The notes beneath the pieces are model-generated. The model did no database searches. It was not told where the DNA came from and worked only from the letters and a program-made list of their open reading frames with translations. A DNA stretch of 5,422 nt, from assembly GCA_011620045.1 (NCBI GenBank), contig WOZY01000082.1:1-5422 (forward strand), read 5' to 3'. Position numbers and translations under genes: made by a program. This DNA comes from Mesotoga sp. GTDB taxonomy: Bacteria > Thermotogota > Thermotogae > Petrotogales > Kosmotogaceae. Positions 1 to 5,422 of the stretch are shown one piece after another; the stretch's first letter is position 1, and each line of letters opens with the position of its first letter.

Positions 1-1
1 G

Positions 2-577
2 TCAAAAACGCGCGACTCCTTCGTGAAGCTCCTTGAATTTGGTAGGGAAAACTTACTAGCATCACCGGATTTCACCCTTTCCACTTCCCACTCGGTTGGA
101 GTTCTCGAAGAAAATCTCAAACAGTTCGGGAGCAGTTTTTTGCACTTTCTACTTGATCTTGACGCGCTTGATCCATCTGTTGAAGAGATCAGGTTACTGG
201 TTTCATGGTTTCTTGGTGGTTCCTCTATCACAATCGAGGTCCCCGAAAAGAATTCGATTGTCTCTGTTGTCGGCACCGATAGGATAAGCGAGAGGAGTCT
301 TACGGTCGAAAAGCAAGATGCTACCGGCATAATGAGTACGATGTCTAAGGAAGAGGCAATTGTGATCCTTCGCAAGGTTCTACACTCAAGTCAAACTCTC
401 TCGAGTATCGTGGATTTGCCTGGCCTACATCGCCATGATGTAATAGACATTCTCGCTGGATTGTCCAGACAGGGATTGGTAATTCCTGAGACTCACGATG
501 GAGAATTGACTTTCCGATCTGAGATAAAGCTGCTTGACGAAGCTCTTCAAGAGATAAGGAAGCAAATAACCGGATAG
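2..577 (+). CDS. 3' part of an unrecognised gene; possible C-terminal winged helix
   Basis: I do not recognise this protein. The frame is open from base 2 to a TAG at 575-577, giving 191 visible residues, and no stop lies upstream in the window. A GTG at 23 could be a start, but nothing like a Shine-Dalgarno precedes it, so the gene most likely begins to the left of the window. No signal peptide or membrane segment is visible. The first ~110 residues are mixed helix and strand with no motif I can name. Visible residues ~115-173 read like a small winged helix: a helix (KEEAIVILRKVL), the turn TLSSIVDL, a likely recognition helix (RHDVIDILAGLSRQG) and a strand ending LVIPE. It ends in an acidic/basic helix (LLDEALQEIRKQ). 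A regulator is possible by inference only; a structural domain in a larger protein is equally allowed. It is convergent with the minus-strand cluster and shares a hairpin with it. Confidence 0.7.
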   Translation, partial: SKTRDSFVKLLEFGRENLLASPDFTLSTSHSVGVLEENLKQFGSSFLHFLLDLDALDPSVEEIRLLVSWFLGGSSITIEVPEKNSIVSVVGTDRISERSLTVEKQDATGIMSTMSKEEAIVILRKVLHSSQTLSSIVDLPGLHRHDVIDILAGLSRQGLVIPETHDGELTFRSEIKLLDEALQEIRKQITG

Positions 578-598
578 CGGGCGCCTTGACGCCCGCTA
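575..598. terminator. Bidirectional stop-codon hairpin between convergent genes
   Basis: A perfect 9-bp stem, TAGCGGGCG (575-583) with CGCCCGCTA (590-598), closes a 6-base loop (CCTTGA). The first TAG is the stop of the plus-strand gene, and the last CTA is, on the minus strand, the TAG stop of the alpha/beta hydrolase, so both reading frames end in the base of the same stem. Neither strand has a run of T after the stem, so this is not a textbook intrinsic terminator. It may act as a weak bidirectional terminator, or fix and protect the 3' ends of both mRNAs. The hairpin is seen directly; its function is inferred. Confidence 0.7.
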
Positions 599-1345
599 CA
601 AAAGTGTCTTAGCTAGAAAGTCAGAGGAAACCGAAAAGAGTTCTTCGATCCAGTCGATCCTCTGGTATTTATGGTTCGCTTCTTCCACGGTATGAATACT
701 GAGTCCCCTCTGGTCCGCGTATTTCTTGACCGGAAGATACGGAACTGATTCATCGCCGGATCCGTGTATTATGAGAAGATCACCATGATAGTTCTTCAAC
801 TCCTCCGAAGCGTCTACCTTACGTCCATCTTCAAAGAAAATTGAACCTAACCTCAAACCGAGAACATCCTTATACTGCTCTCTACAATCGAAAGTACAAT
901 CCTCCCTTTGGAAGAACTCCTGGTTCATGATAACAGGCGACCAGAGTAGTAGTGCGCTTATCTCCGGATGCCTGCCCGCAAAGAGCGATGCTACCATTCC
1001 TCCGAGGCTGTAGCCAATAACGCCGATTTTTCCCGAGCACCATTTCTGCCTCCGAACAAAGGAGAAGACATCTTCAGCGTCGTGCAGCTCAGTCAGAGGC
1101 GACATTTCCTCGAACTCTCCTTCGCTGTCTCCTGATCCCCTGAAATCAAATCTCACCGTTGCTATTCCCCTTTCAACAAGCCTTCGTGATAGACGCGGGA
1201 ATTTGAATGTGGAGACTATATGATCACCCGCAAAACCATGAAACATCAGGACGGTGGGAAAACTCTTCCCTGATGAAGGATACTCACATATTCCAAATAT
1301 CCTTTTTCCTTCTTCACCAAGTGTGAAACTCTCTAATCTAGACAA
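596..1345 (-). CDS. Alpha/beta hydrolase (feruloyl/cinnamoyl esterase-like serine hydrolase)
   Basis: This is a cytosolic serine hydrolase of 249 residues, with no signal peptide or membrane segment. The parts of an alpha/beta hydrolase are in order: HGF at 36-38 (oxyanion region), the nucleophile elbow GYSLGG with Ser113, the acid Asp198 in HGSGDESVP, and His225 in EANHKY. The stretch FDFRGSGDSEGEFE (66-79) followed by a DAEDVFSFV helix resembles the cinnamoyl/feruloyl esterase group (Lactobacillus LJ0536 and Butyrivibrio Est1E type) as I remember it, where carboxylic esters are cut. A short cap lies around 138-180 and carries Cys150 and Cys154. The start is TTG at 1345, chosen because GGAGGGA lies 7 bases upstream and no better start is in frame. 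It begins 15 bases after the PHP gene, so it is cotranscribed with it. True substrate unknown: an acyl ester, peptide-like or lactone bond is all possible. Confidence 0.9.
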   Translation of the reverse strand: MSRLESFTLGEEGKRIFGICEYPSSGKSFPTVLMFHGFAGDHIVSTFKFPRLSRRLVERGIATVRFDFRGSGDSEGEFEEMSPLTELHDAEDVFSFVRRQKWCSGKIGVIGYSLGGMVASLFAGRHPEISALLLWSPVIMNQEFFQREDCTFDCREQYKDVLGLRLGSIFFEDGRKVDASEELKNYHGDLLIIHGSGDESVPYLPVKKYADQRGLSIHTVEEANHKYQRIDWIEELFSVSSDFLAKTLL

Positions 1346-1350
1346 ATAAA

Positions 1351-1357
1351 TCCCTCC
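1351..1357 (-). promoter_or_regulatory. Ribosome binding site that fixes the TTG start of the hydrolase
   Basis: On the minus strand this reads GGAGGGA, 7 bases before the TTG at 1345. It lies inside the 15-base gap after the TGA of the PHP gene, and supports a TTG start that might otherwise be trimmed to an internal Met. Confidence 0.8.
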
Positions 1358-1360
1358 ACT

Positions 1361-3151
1361 TCATCTCAAATCTAGCTTCATTTCTATAAAGCCTATTGTT
1401 CCTTCAGATATCGGCTCCGTTCCCGTAGCTTCCTCCCAGGTAAGGATTACCACTCCACCCCCATCTTTTATCTCAAGATTTCTGGTACTGGTCCCCGAGA
1501 CAGATCTTCCACCTTCTTCAATTTCGACCATCCTGGGGAGTTTCTCAAACAGAAGCTTGTAGCTCTCGATCGCAGGGTGAGTGATCTCCTTCCTTGCAAG
1601 TACAATAACGAGGAGCCCGCCATTCTTAACATAATCAACTATGAAGTCAACCTGTTCTTCAGAGATTACCATGAAGTCCTTCATGAAAGTGTCGGCATCC
1701 GGTAGGGGAAGTATAAGGACTTGACCGCTGAAGGTCGTCTTCTTTGTTAGCTCTCCAATTACGGGCTTCACCTCACCACCGTGATTCTCGAGCAGCTGAG
1801 TCAACGGCTTCAACTCAGTCAGAAAGTAATTTTCATGAGAAGTGTCAAGATGAGCAGTGAAGCCGACATAGTCGACGTTGACTCTGAATGCAAGTTCATC
1901 ATCTACAAAGAAGTCAAGAGAGTCTTCTTCAGTTTCAAAGGTCTCGACGATCTCCAGACAGGCCATAGATGATATCTCGTACTTCTTTGAGAATACGATA
2001 CTCTCTCCGCTCTTCACTTCAACTGAAATCGACTGATCTTCTCTCAGAGAGTTTATCAGGTCGAAGCCGACATCAAATGGGAGTCCTTTAACCGGTCTTG
2101 GATCGATCGTCCTTGCATTTACAAGGTATTTGTTCGTACTGCTCTGAAACCAGATTGGAGAAGAGACCAGCTCATTTCCATCGATCTGATCGATCTTGAC
2201 GAAGTACCAGTTATATGAAAGAGGGTTTTCGACATCTATCTCGACTTTCCACTCGTCACCGGAAACATCCAGTTCGATTATTCCGTTGTTGCTGTAGATA
2301 GCAGCTCTTTGAACACGCTCACCGGGGTCACTGTACTCAACTTTAAGAGTGGCCCTGGGAAAGTCATACAGTGTATCACCCATCTTCGCGCCCTCAGTGG
2401 AAAATGCCATGAAAGCGTTACGGTCTTCAGTGGCATATATATTCCTTGTCCTGAGAGCTTCATACACTTTTTCCGTTGTCAATTCATCAATAACGAAGGC
2501 CGTTCTTGCATCGTTCACTGTCGCCCAGTTTTTCTGATGGTTGTCTTGATTTGCGGATGCTCCTACATGCCAGCCGCGACTGAGAGCTCGCTGATACCTC
2601 TCGAAATATTCTTGCTTTATCACATTATTCGAATTCGATCCGGCACCATTACCAACTTCAATCGTGTTTATATAAAGATCAACTTCGGGAAAGTATTCAA
2701 AATCGAAGAAATCACCGTACTTCCTTCCAGGGTGGCAGAACTGAGCCGTTGCCTGCTTATCCACGATCCACTTGTAGATGTCGTAGAGATCCGTTGTGCT
2801 TCTATCAATCCATTCCGAAGTGTCATATATCGTTATGTGTCCCCGACTGGTCAGCGTCCACTCGAAGCCAGAAATTGCTATGAATTCGCCTTCAACAGTG
2901 AATCTCTCGGCCATCTCGATTATTCTGTCCAGTTTCCATGAGCCATCTGGAAGCGGATAGTTCAAATCGTGATCATGGTCGGTTATTGCCTGTATGTCAA
3001 CGACATCTGAATTTCTCGCATGTTCGAAGGCCTCCTCCGGAGTCCCCAGTCCGTCTGAATAAGAAGTGTGGGCGTGAATGTTTCCAAAGAAGACCTGACC
3101 GAAAGAAAGAGATGAAGCAACTACGAGAATCACTATCAAGATTTCTTTCAT
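1361..3151 (-). CDS. Secreted PHP-domain metallohydrolase (CehA/McbA type) with C-terminal GATase-like domain
   Basis: A 596-residue protein predicted to be exported: residues 1-18 form a short signal peptide (MKEILIV, hydrophobic core, SFG-Q cut). The PHP metal-binding set is complete: HAHTSYSD (His26, His28, Asp33), TDHD (Asp58, His59), Glu97 in GFEW, His105, His140 in CHPG, and Asp203/His205 in NQDNH. PHP enzymes use two or three metal ions to hydrolyse phosphoesters or related bonds; the CehA/McbA branch includes the carbaryl hydrolase CehA. Residues ~265-430 are strand-rich and look like one or two beta-sandwich domains. Residues ~428-520 (AHLDTSHENY, LLENHGGEV, QVLILPLPDAD, IVDYVKNGGLLVIV) resemble class I glutamine-amidotransferase-like/DUF4350 folds, without an evident catalytic Cys. 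The start is ATG 3151, because AGAGGTGA lies 4 bases upstream; a TTG at 3181 would extend it by 10 residues into a terminator and hide the signal peptide. It follows the binding-protein gene by 58 bases. Substrate unknown. Confidence 0.88.
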   Translation of the reverse strand: MKEILIVILVVASSLSFGQVFFGNIHAHTSYSDGLGTPEEAFEHARNSDVVDIQAITDHDHDLNYPLPDGSWKLDRIIEMAERFTVEGEFIAISGFEWTLTSRGHITIYDTSEWIDRSTTDLYDIYKWIVDKQATAQFCHPGRKYGDFFDFEYFPEVDLYINTIEVGNGAGSNSNNVIKQEYFERYQRALSRGWHVGASANQDNHQKNWATVNDARTAFVIDELTTEKVYEALRTRNIYATEDRNAFMAFSTEGAKMGDTLYDFPRATLKVEYSDPGERVQRAAIYSNNGIIELDVSGDEWKVEIDVENPLSYNWYFVKIDQIDGNELVSSPIWFQSSTNKYLVNARTIDPRPVKGLPFDVGFDLINSLREDQSISVEVKSGESIVFSKKYEISSMACLEIVETFETEEDSLDFFVDDELAFRVNVDYVGFTAHLDTSHENYFLTELKPLTQLLENHGGEVKPVIGELTKKTTFSGQVLILPLPDADTFMKDFMVISEEQVDFIVDYVKNGGLLVIVLARKEITHPAIESYKLLFEKLPRMVEIEEGGRSVSGTSTRNLEIKDGGGVVILTWEEATGTEPISEGTIGFIEMKLDLR

Positions 3152-3155
3152 GAAA

Positions 3156-3163
3156 TCACCTCT
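3156..3163 (-). promoter_or_regulatory. Ribosome binding site of the PHP gene, abutting the terminator U-tract
   Basis: The minus strand reads AGAGGTGA, a near-complete match to the anti-Shine-Dalgarno, 4 bases before ATG 3151 (7 bases counted from GAGG). It begins directly after the T6 run of the preceding terminator. It decides the start: the TTG 30 bases further up has no such site. Confidence 0.85.
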
Positions 3164-3192
3164 AAAAAAGGGGGCAGCCAACGACTGCCCCC
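3164..3192 (-). terminator. Strong intrinsic terminator after the binding-protein gene
   Basis: Read on the minus strand: GGGGGCAG (3192-3185), a 7-base loop (3184-3178), CTGCCCCC (3177-3170), then TTTTTT (3169-3164). The 8-bp stem is perfect and GC-rich, with a U-tract directly after it, which meets every feature of a Rho-independent terminator. It sits 17 bases after the TGA of the binding-protein gene and just before the ribosome binding site of the PHP gene. It likely ends most transcripts after the binding-protein gene and lets a fraction through to the two hydrolase genes; it would also shield the 3' end of the binding-protein mRNA. Confidence 0.92.
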
Positions 3193-3209
3193 ATATGGCT
3201 TGCTATCGA

Positions 3210-4460
3210 TCAAAAGTAGTAATCATCGAGCACGTACTGAGCTTCCTTATGCAGATTCTTCAGAATTGCATCAACATCTTTAGTCGGGTCAGACATTGCA
3301 TCTTCCCAGGCAGAAGTTATCATTGCATGTACTTCTGGATATGGTCCGTACCATGGTCTCCTCACAGCGCTGTCTCTCAGCTGCTGATAAGTAAGGGCAA
3401 ATCTTGGATCGTCTGTCATGATCTTCTGAATCTCCGGAGACTCGAAGGCGGAGATTCTGCTCGTCATGTAACCTGTTGCAAGTGACCATCTCTTCGTGTT
3501 CTCAGTAGAAGTCAGGAATTTCAGGAATTCCCATGCTGCCTCCTTCTCTGCTTGCGGTTTTGCAGAGAACATGAAGACATTGGCTCCACCTATCGGAACA
3601 ACTTCCTTAACCTGACCGGGCATAGTGGTAGCACCGAGATCGAACTTCGCATTCTGCTTCAAATACCCAAGACTTCCGGTAGAACGGACAACCATTGCTA
3701 TTCTTCCGGAAAGATCTAGTTCGTTTCCGCCGCTGACTCCGAATATGAATATTCCTTCTCTAACACCCTTCTGGAAGAAGTTCCATGCAGCCACTGTCTC
3801 AGGCGAGTAGATCAACATTTCTCGGCCGTCTTCGGAGATTATCTGCCCACCGAACTGCCAAATGTAAGCTTCGAGAAGCCAGTCATCGATACCGAATCTG
3901 TAACCGAAAATGTCTTCCCCCAGAGTCTTTATCTGCTTTGAAGCAGCATAGACTTCGGTCCAGGTCTTGGGAGGATTATCGGGGTCAAGTCCGGCCTGTT
4001 TGAAGAGGTCCCTGTTGATGTACATCAACGGGGTACTGCAATTCAGAGGGAAACCAAGCAGACCCTGTTCATAAGTATTGGCCTGGATAAATCTCGGCCA
4101 GAAGTCATCGAGCGTTGCCTTGAACTCGGGGTCCTTGTCGATGAAGTAGTTAAGATCCTGGAACGCACCACCGTCGACAAACTGACCTATTCTCGACTGT
4201 TCAATCTGTGCGAGTGTAGGCATATCACCTGCTACCATTGCTGCAAGAAGCTTCTGCATCGTGTCCTGATAGTTTCCGGTATAGACGGCTTCCACTTCGA
4301 TTTCTCCCTCATGCAGCTTGTTGAACTCTGCCACAATGTCGAGGAGTGTCTGGGAGTAGATGCCCGTCTGGGCATACCACATTGTTACCTTCACCGGCGC
4401 CGCGAAACCTATCGCTGCAACGGCTACTACTAGAAGTGTGATTAGAAATGTTCTTTTCAC
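3210..4460 (-). CDS. Family-1 extracellular solute-binding protein, UgpB-like
   Basis: The 416-residue periplasmic receptor of an ABC importer; it hands its ligand to the two permeases encoded just upstream. Residues 1-20 are a signal peptide (KR, hydrophobic core, GFA-A cut), with no lipobox Cys, so it is soluble rather than a lipoprotein. The mature start VKVTMWYA, the TGNY motif (61-64), GLLGFPLNCSTPLMYINRD (133-151), AGLDPDNPPKTW (156-167), STGSLGYL (260-267), IGGAN (290-294) and TGY (329-331) follow the order seen in E. coli UgpB as I recall it. Probable pocket counterparts are Tyr64, Ser142, Ser260, Gly292 and Tyr331; UgpB Trp169 (mature numbering) falls at Ile191, and the UgpB Arg near the C-terminus falls at His378. 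The ligand could be glycerol-3-phosphate, a glycerophosphodiester, or a sugar as in many CUT1 relatives. Start GTG 4460 has GGGGAGG 7 bases upstream. The gene lies 28 bases after the permease gene, in one operon. Confidence 0.93.
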   Translation of the reverse strand: MKRTFLITLLVVAVAAIGFAAPVKVTMWYAQTGIYSQTLLDIVAEFNKLHEGEIEVEAVYTGNYQDTMQKLLAAMVAGDMPTLAQIEQSRIGQFVDGGAFQDLNYFIDKDPEFKATLDDFWPRFIQANTYEQGLLGFPLNCSTPLMYINRDLFKQAGLDPDNPPKTWTEVYAASKQIKTLGEDIFGYRFGIDDWLLEAYIWQFGGQIISEDGREMLIYSPETVAAWNFFQKGVREGIFIFGVSGGNELDLSGRIAMVVRSTGSLGYLKQNAKFDLGATTMPGQVKEVVPIGGANVFMFSAKPQAEKEAAWEFLKFLTSTENTKRWSLATGYMTSRISAFESPEIQKIMTDDPRFALTYQQLRDSAVRRPWYGPYPEVHAMITSAWEDAMSDPTKDVDAILKNLHKEAQYVLDDYYF

Positions 4461-4467
4461 AAAAAAA

Positions 4468-4474
4468 CCTCCCC
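4468..4474 (-). promoter_or_regulatory. Strong ribosome binding site with T7 spacer before the GTG start
   Basis: The minus strand reads GGGGAGG followed by seven T (4467-4461) and then GTG. Spacing from GGAGG is 7 bases. The site supports GTG 4460 as the start. It lies within the 28-base gap after the permease gene, which holds no terminator or promoter that I can see. Confidence 0.85.
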
Positions 4475-4488
4475 TTTCAAAATTTGGG

Positions 4489-5319
4489 TCACTCTTTCAA
4501 CCCTGAAATACTGATTCCTTCCACGAATTGTTTCTGAACAAAGAAGAAGAAGATTATTATTGGGATTACAGCCGTGGTCGAAGCGGCCATCCTAAGAGTC
4601 CACTGTGTCTCCCAACCGCTGACAAACTGGGAGATACCAACTTGAATCATCTGCTTCTTTGCATCATTGATGACAATCAACGGCCACATATATTCATTCC
4701 AGTGTGCGAGGAAAGTGTACAGGGCCATCGTATATAATGCGGGCTTAGACAGCGGCAGGATAATCCTGAAAAAGATCTTCATTCTGCTTGCGCCGTCTAT
4801 GATCGCAGCTTCTTCAAGTTCTTTTGGAATTCCCATGAAGAACTGGCGAAGCAGGAAAATTCCAAATGCAGAACTCATAAAGGGAATAATGAGAGCTTGA
4901 TACTTGTCAATGAAGCCCATTTGCTTTACGATCACGTAAAGCGGGACCATCGTTACTTCGGGAGGCACCATGAGTGTTCCAATAAGAATCAGAAAGACTA
5001 CGTTAGCACCTCTGAATTTGATTCTAGCGAGCCCATAAGCGGCTAGTGAATTGAAGATCAACTGGAGCAGAGTTACGGTTAGCGCTACGAAAAGCGTGTT
5101 CCCTATGTATCTAGCAAGAGGAATTAGCTCAAAGGCTTTCACGAAATTCCTTAAGTCGAATATTGTAGGCAGGAAGCTCGGGGGGATTGTGAAAGCAGCA
5201 TCCTCCGTCTTGAAAGAGGTAACGAGCATCCAGAAAAATGGAAGATTGATAATTACAGCCACGAAAAGAATCGCCAGATAGACAATGATTCTAATAGGAA
5301 GGGCCGGTTTTCTTCTCAT
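4489..5319 (-). CDS. ABC transporter inner-membrane permease, UgpE/MalG-like (CUT1)
   Basis: A 276-residue permease subunit that pairs with the product of the adjacent upstream gene to form the channel. Six membrane segments can be seen at about residues 11-33, 72-97, 106-128, 140-161, 192-215 and 243-262. The EAA loop that docks the ATPase is at about 169-189 (EEAAIIDGAS then ILPLSKPA). Conserved family pieces include NTLFVAL, SLAAYGLARIKF, LMVPPEVTMVPLY, FLLRQFF and HWNEYMWPL. Length is normal for the MalG/UgpE side. Start ATG 5319 overlaps the stop of the preceding permease by 4 bases (ATGA), so translation is probably coupled. The stop at 4489 is followed closely by the binding-protein gene. 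The family is certain; the substrate cannot be told from the permease. No ATPase gene is in the window, so the ATPase lies elsewhere or is shared with other transporters. Confidence 0.95.
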   Translation of the reverse strand: MRRKPALPIRIIVYLAILFVAVIINLPFFWMLVTSFKTEDAAFTIPPSFLPTIFDLRNFVKAFELIPLARYIGNTLFVALTVTLLQLIFNSLAAYGLARIKFRGANVVFLILIGTLMVPPEVTMVPLYVIVKQMGFIDKYQALIIPFMSSAFGIFLLRQFFMGIPKELEEAAIIDGASRMKIFFRIILPLSKPALYTMALYTFLAHWNEYMWPLIVINDAKKQMIQVGISQFVSGWETQWTLRMAASTTAVIPIIIFFFFVQKQFVEGISISGLKE

Positions 5320-5422
5320 TGATAATGCACCCTCCTTCTACTGATTCTAAATTGGATCAGGGTCAATACAATCATCATTGCAAACATAACAACTGCAATT
5401 GCGGAAGCATATCCGAATTTCA
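5316..5422 (-). CDS. C-terminal end of ABC permease, UgpA/MalF-like (partial)
   Basis: Only the last 34 codons and the stop are in the window; the gene runs off the right edge. The frame AAA at 5420 onward gives KFGYASAIAVVMFAMM, then IVLTLIQFRISRRRVHYQ and TGA at 5316-5318. This is the typical tail of UgpA/MalF-type permeases: FGYASA, the last membrane helix, then LIQFR and a basic RRRVHY end. It is too short to be picked up by an ORF finder, but the match to the family tail, the ATGA overlap with the next permease and the shared strand make it convincing. The codons for the RRR stretch also form the ribosome binding site of the next gene. Confidence 0.9.
   Translation of the reverse strand, partial: KFGYASAIAVVMFAMMIVLTLIQFRISRRRVHYQ
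5331..5338 (-). promoter_or_regulatory. Ribosome binding site for the second permease, inside the first permease gene
   Basis: The minus strand reads GAAGGAGG, 11 bases before ATG 5319, a longer spacing than the 7 bases of the other genes here. It is embedded in the last codons of the upstream permease (Arg-Arg-Arg), which together with the ATGA overlap suggests translational coupling of the two channel subunits in equal amounts. Confidence 0.7.

Noticed and set aside
23..25. GTG at 23 as the true start of the left-hand gene.
   Set aside because: No Shine-Dalgarno precedes it and the frame stays open to the window edge, so the gene is more likely truncated by the window.
2309..2941. A 210-codon open frame on the plus strand, antisense to the PHP gene.
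   Set aside because: It lies wholly inside a gene with clear PHP motifs, begins with TTG without a good ribosome binding site, and its translation has no family pattern. It is a shadow frame.
3152..3181. A 10-residue N-terminal extension of the PHP protein from TTG at 3181.
   Set aside because: The start would lie in the terminator loop and has no ribosome binding site; ATG 3151 has AGAGGTGA directly upstream and gives a clean signal peptide.
3186..3214. A possible promoter for the PHP gene (TTGATC and CATATG on the minus strand).
   Set aside because: The two boxes are too close together for a sigma-70 promoter and overlap the gene end and terminator stem; nothing else nearby is better.
3150..3485. 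A 111-codon plus-strand frame opposite the terminator and the 3' end of the binding-protein gene.
   Set aside because: It runs through the terminator hairpin and a well-supported gene on the other strand, and its Cys- and His-rich translation is not protein-like.
1..5422. tRNA, rRNA, CRISPR arrays, insertion sequences, attachment sites or long direct repeats.
   Set aside because: Reading both strands by eye showed none; the window is almost fully covered by protein genes and all gaps are under 60 bases.

Overview
The window looks like a piece of a bacterial chromosome, most likely from the Thermotogota (a Mesotoga- or Kosmotoga-like organism). This is an inference from the style of the binding-protein signal peptide (a Lys-Arg start, no lipobox Cys, cleavage near GFA-AP), very strong GGAGG-type ribosome binding sites, GTG and TTG starts, dense packing and moderate GC by eye. 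I could not run a search, so the genus is a guess.

Layout: bases 2-577 (+) hold the 3' end of an unrecognised gene that is open to the left edge. Everything else lies on the minus strand and reads right to left as one tight cluster: the C-terminal tail of a first ABC permease (5316-5422), a second permease (4489-5319, 4-base ATGA overlap with the first), a secreted family-1 solute-binding protein (3210-4460), a strong intrinsic terminator (3164-3192), a secreted PHP-domain metallohydrolase (1361-3151), and a cytosolic alpha/beta hydrolase (596-1345). The plus- and minus-strand units converge on one 9-bp perfect hairpin (575-598) whose two arms contain the stop codons of both genes. No intergenic gap exceeds 60 bases. 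I see no RNA gene, mobile element, CRISPR or long repeat.

How it may work: the transporter is of the CUT1/Ugp type (order permease A, permease E, binding protein; no ATPase gene in view). The binding protein resembles E. coli UgpB in several pocket positions but differs at ones expected to set specificity. The PHP protein appears to be exported too, so it may work in the same compartment as the binding protein, and the alpha/beta hydrolase inside the cell. The best hypothesis is an uptake and processing cluster for a phosphorylated or esterified solute, possibly a glycerophosphodiester; a plain sugar substrate remains possible. The terminator between the binding protein and the two hydrolase genes implies that the hydrolases are made by read-through at lower level. 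The candidate for something little described is the secreted PHP protein with a C-terminal glutamine-amidotransferase-like/DUF4350-like domain tied to a Ugp-like transporter.
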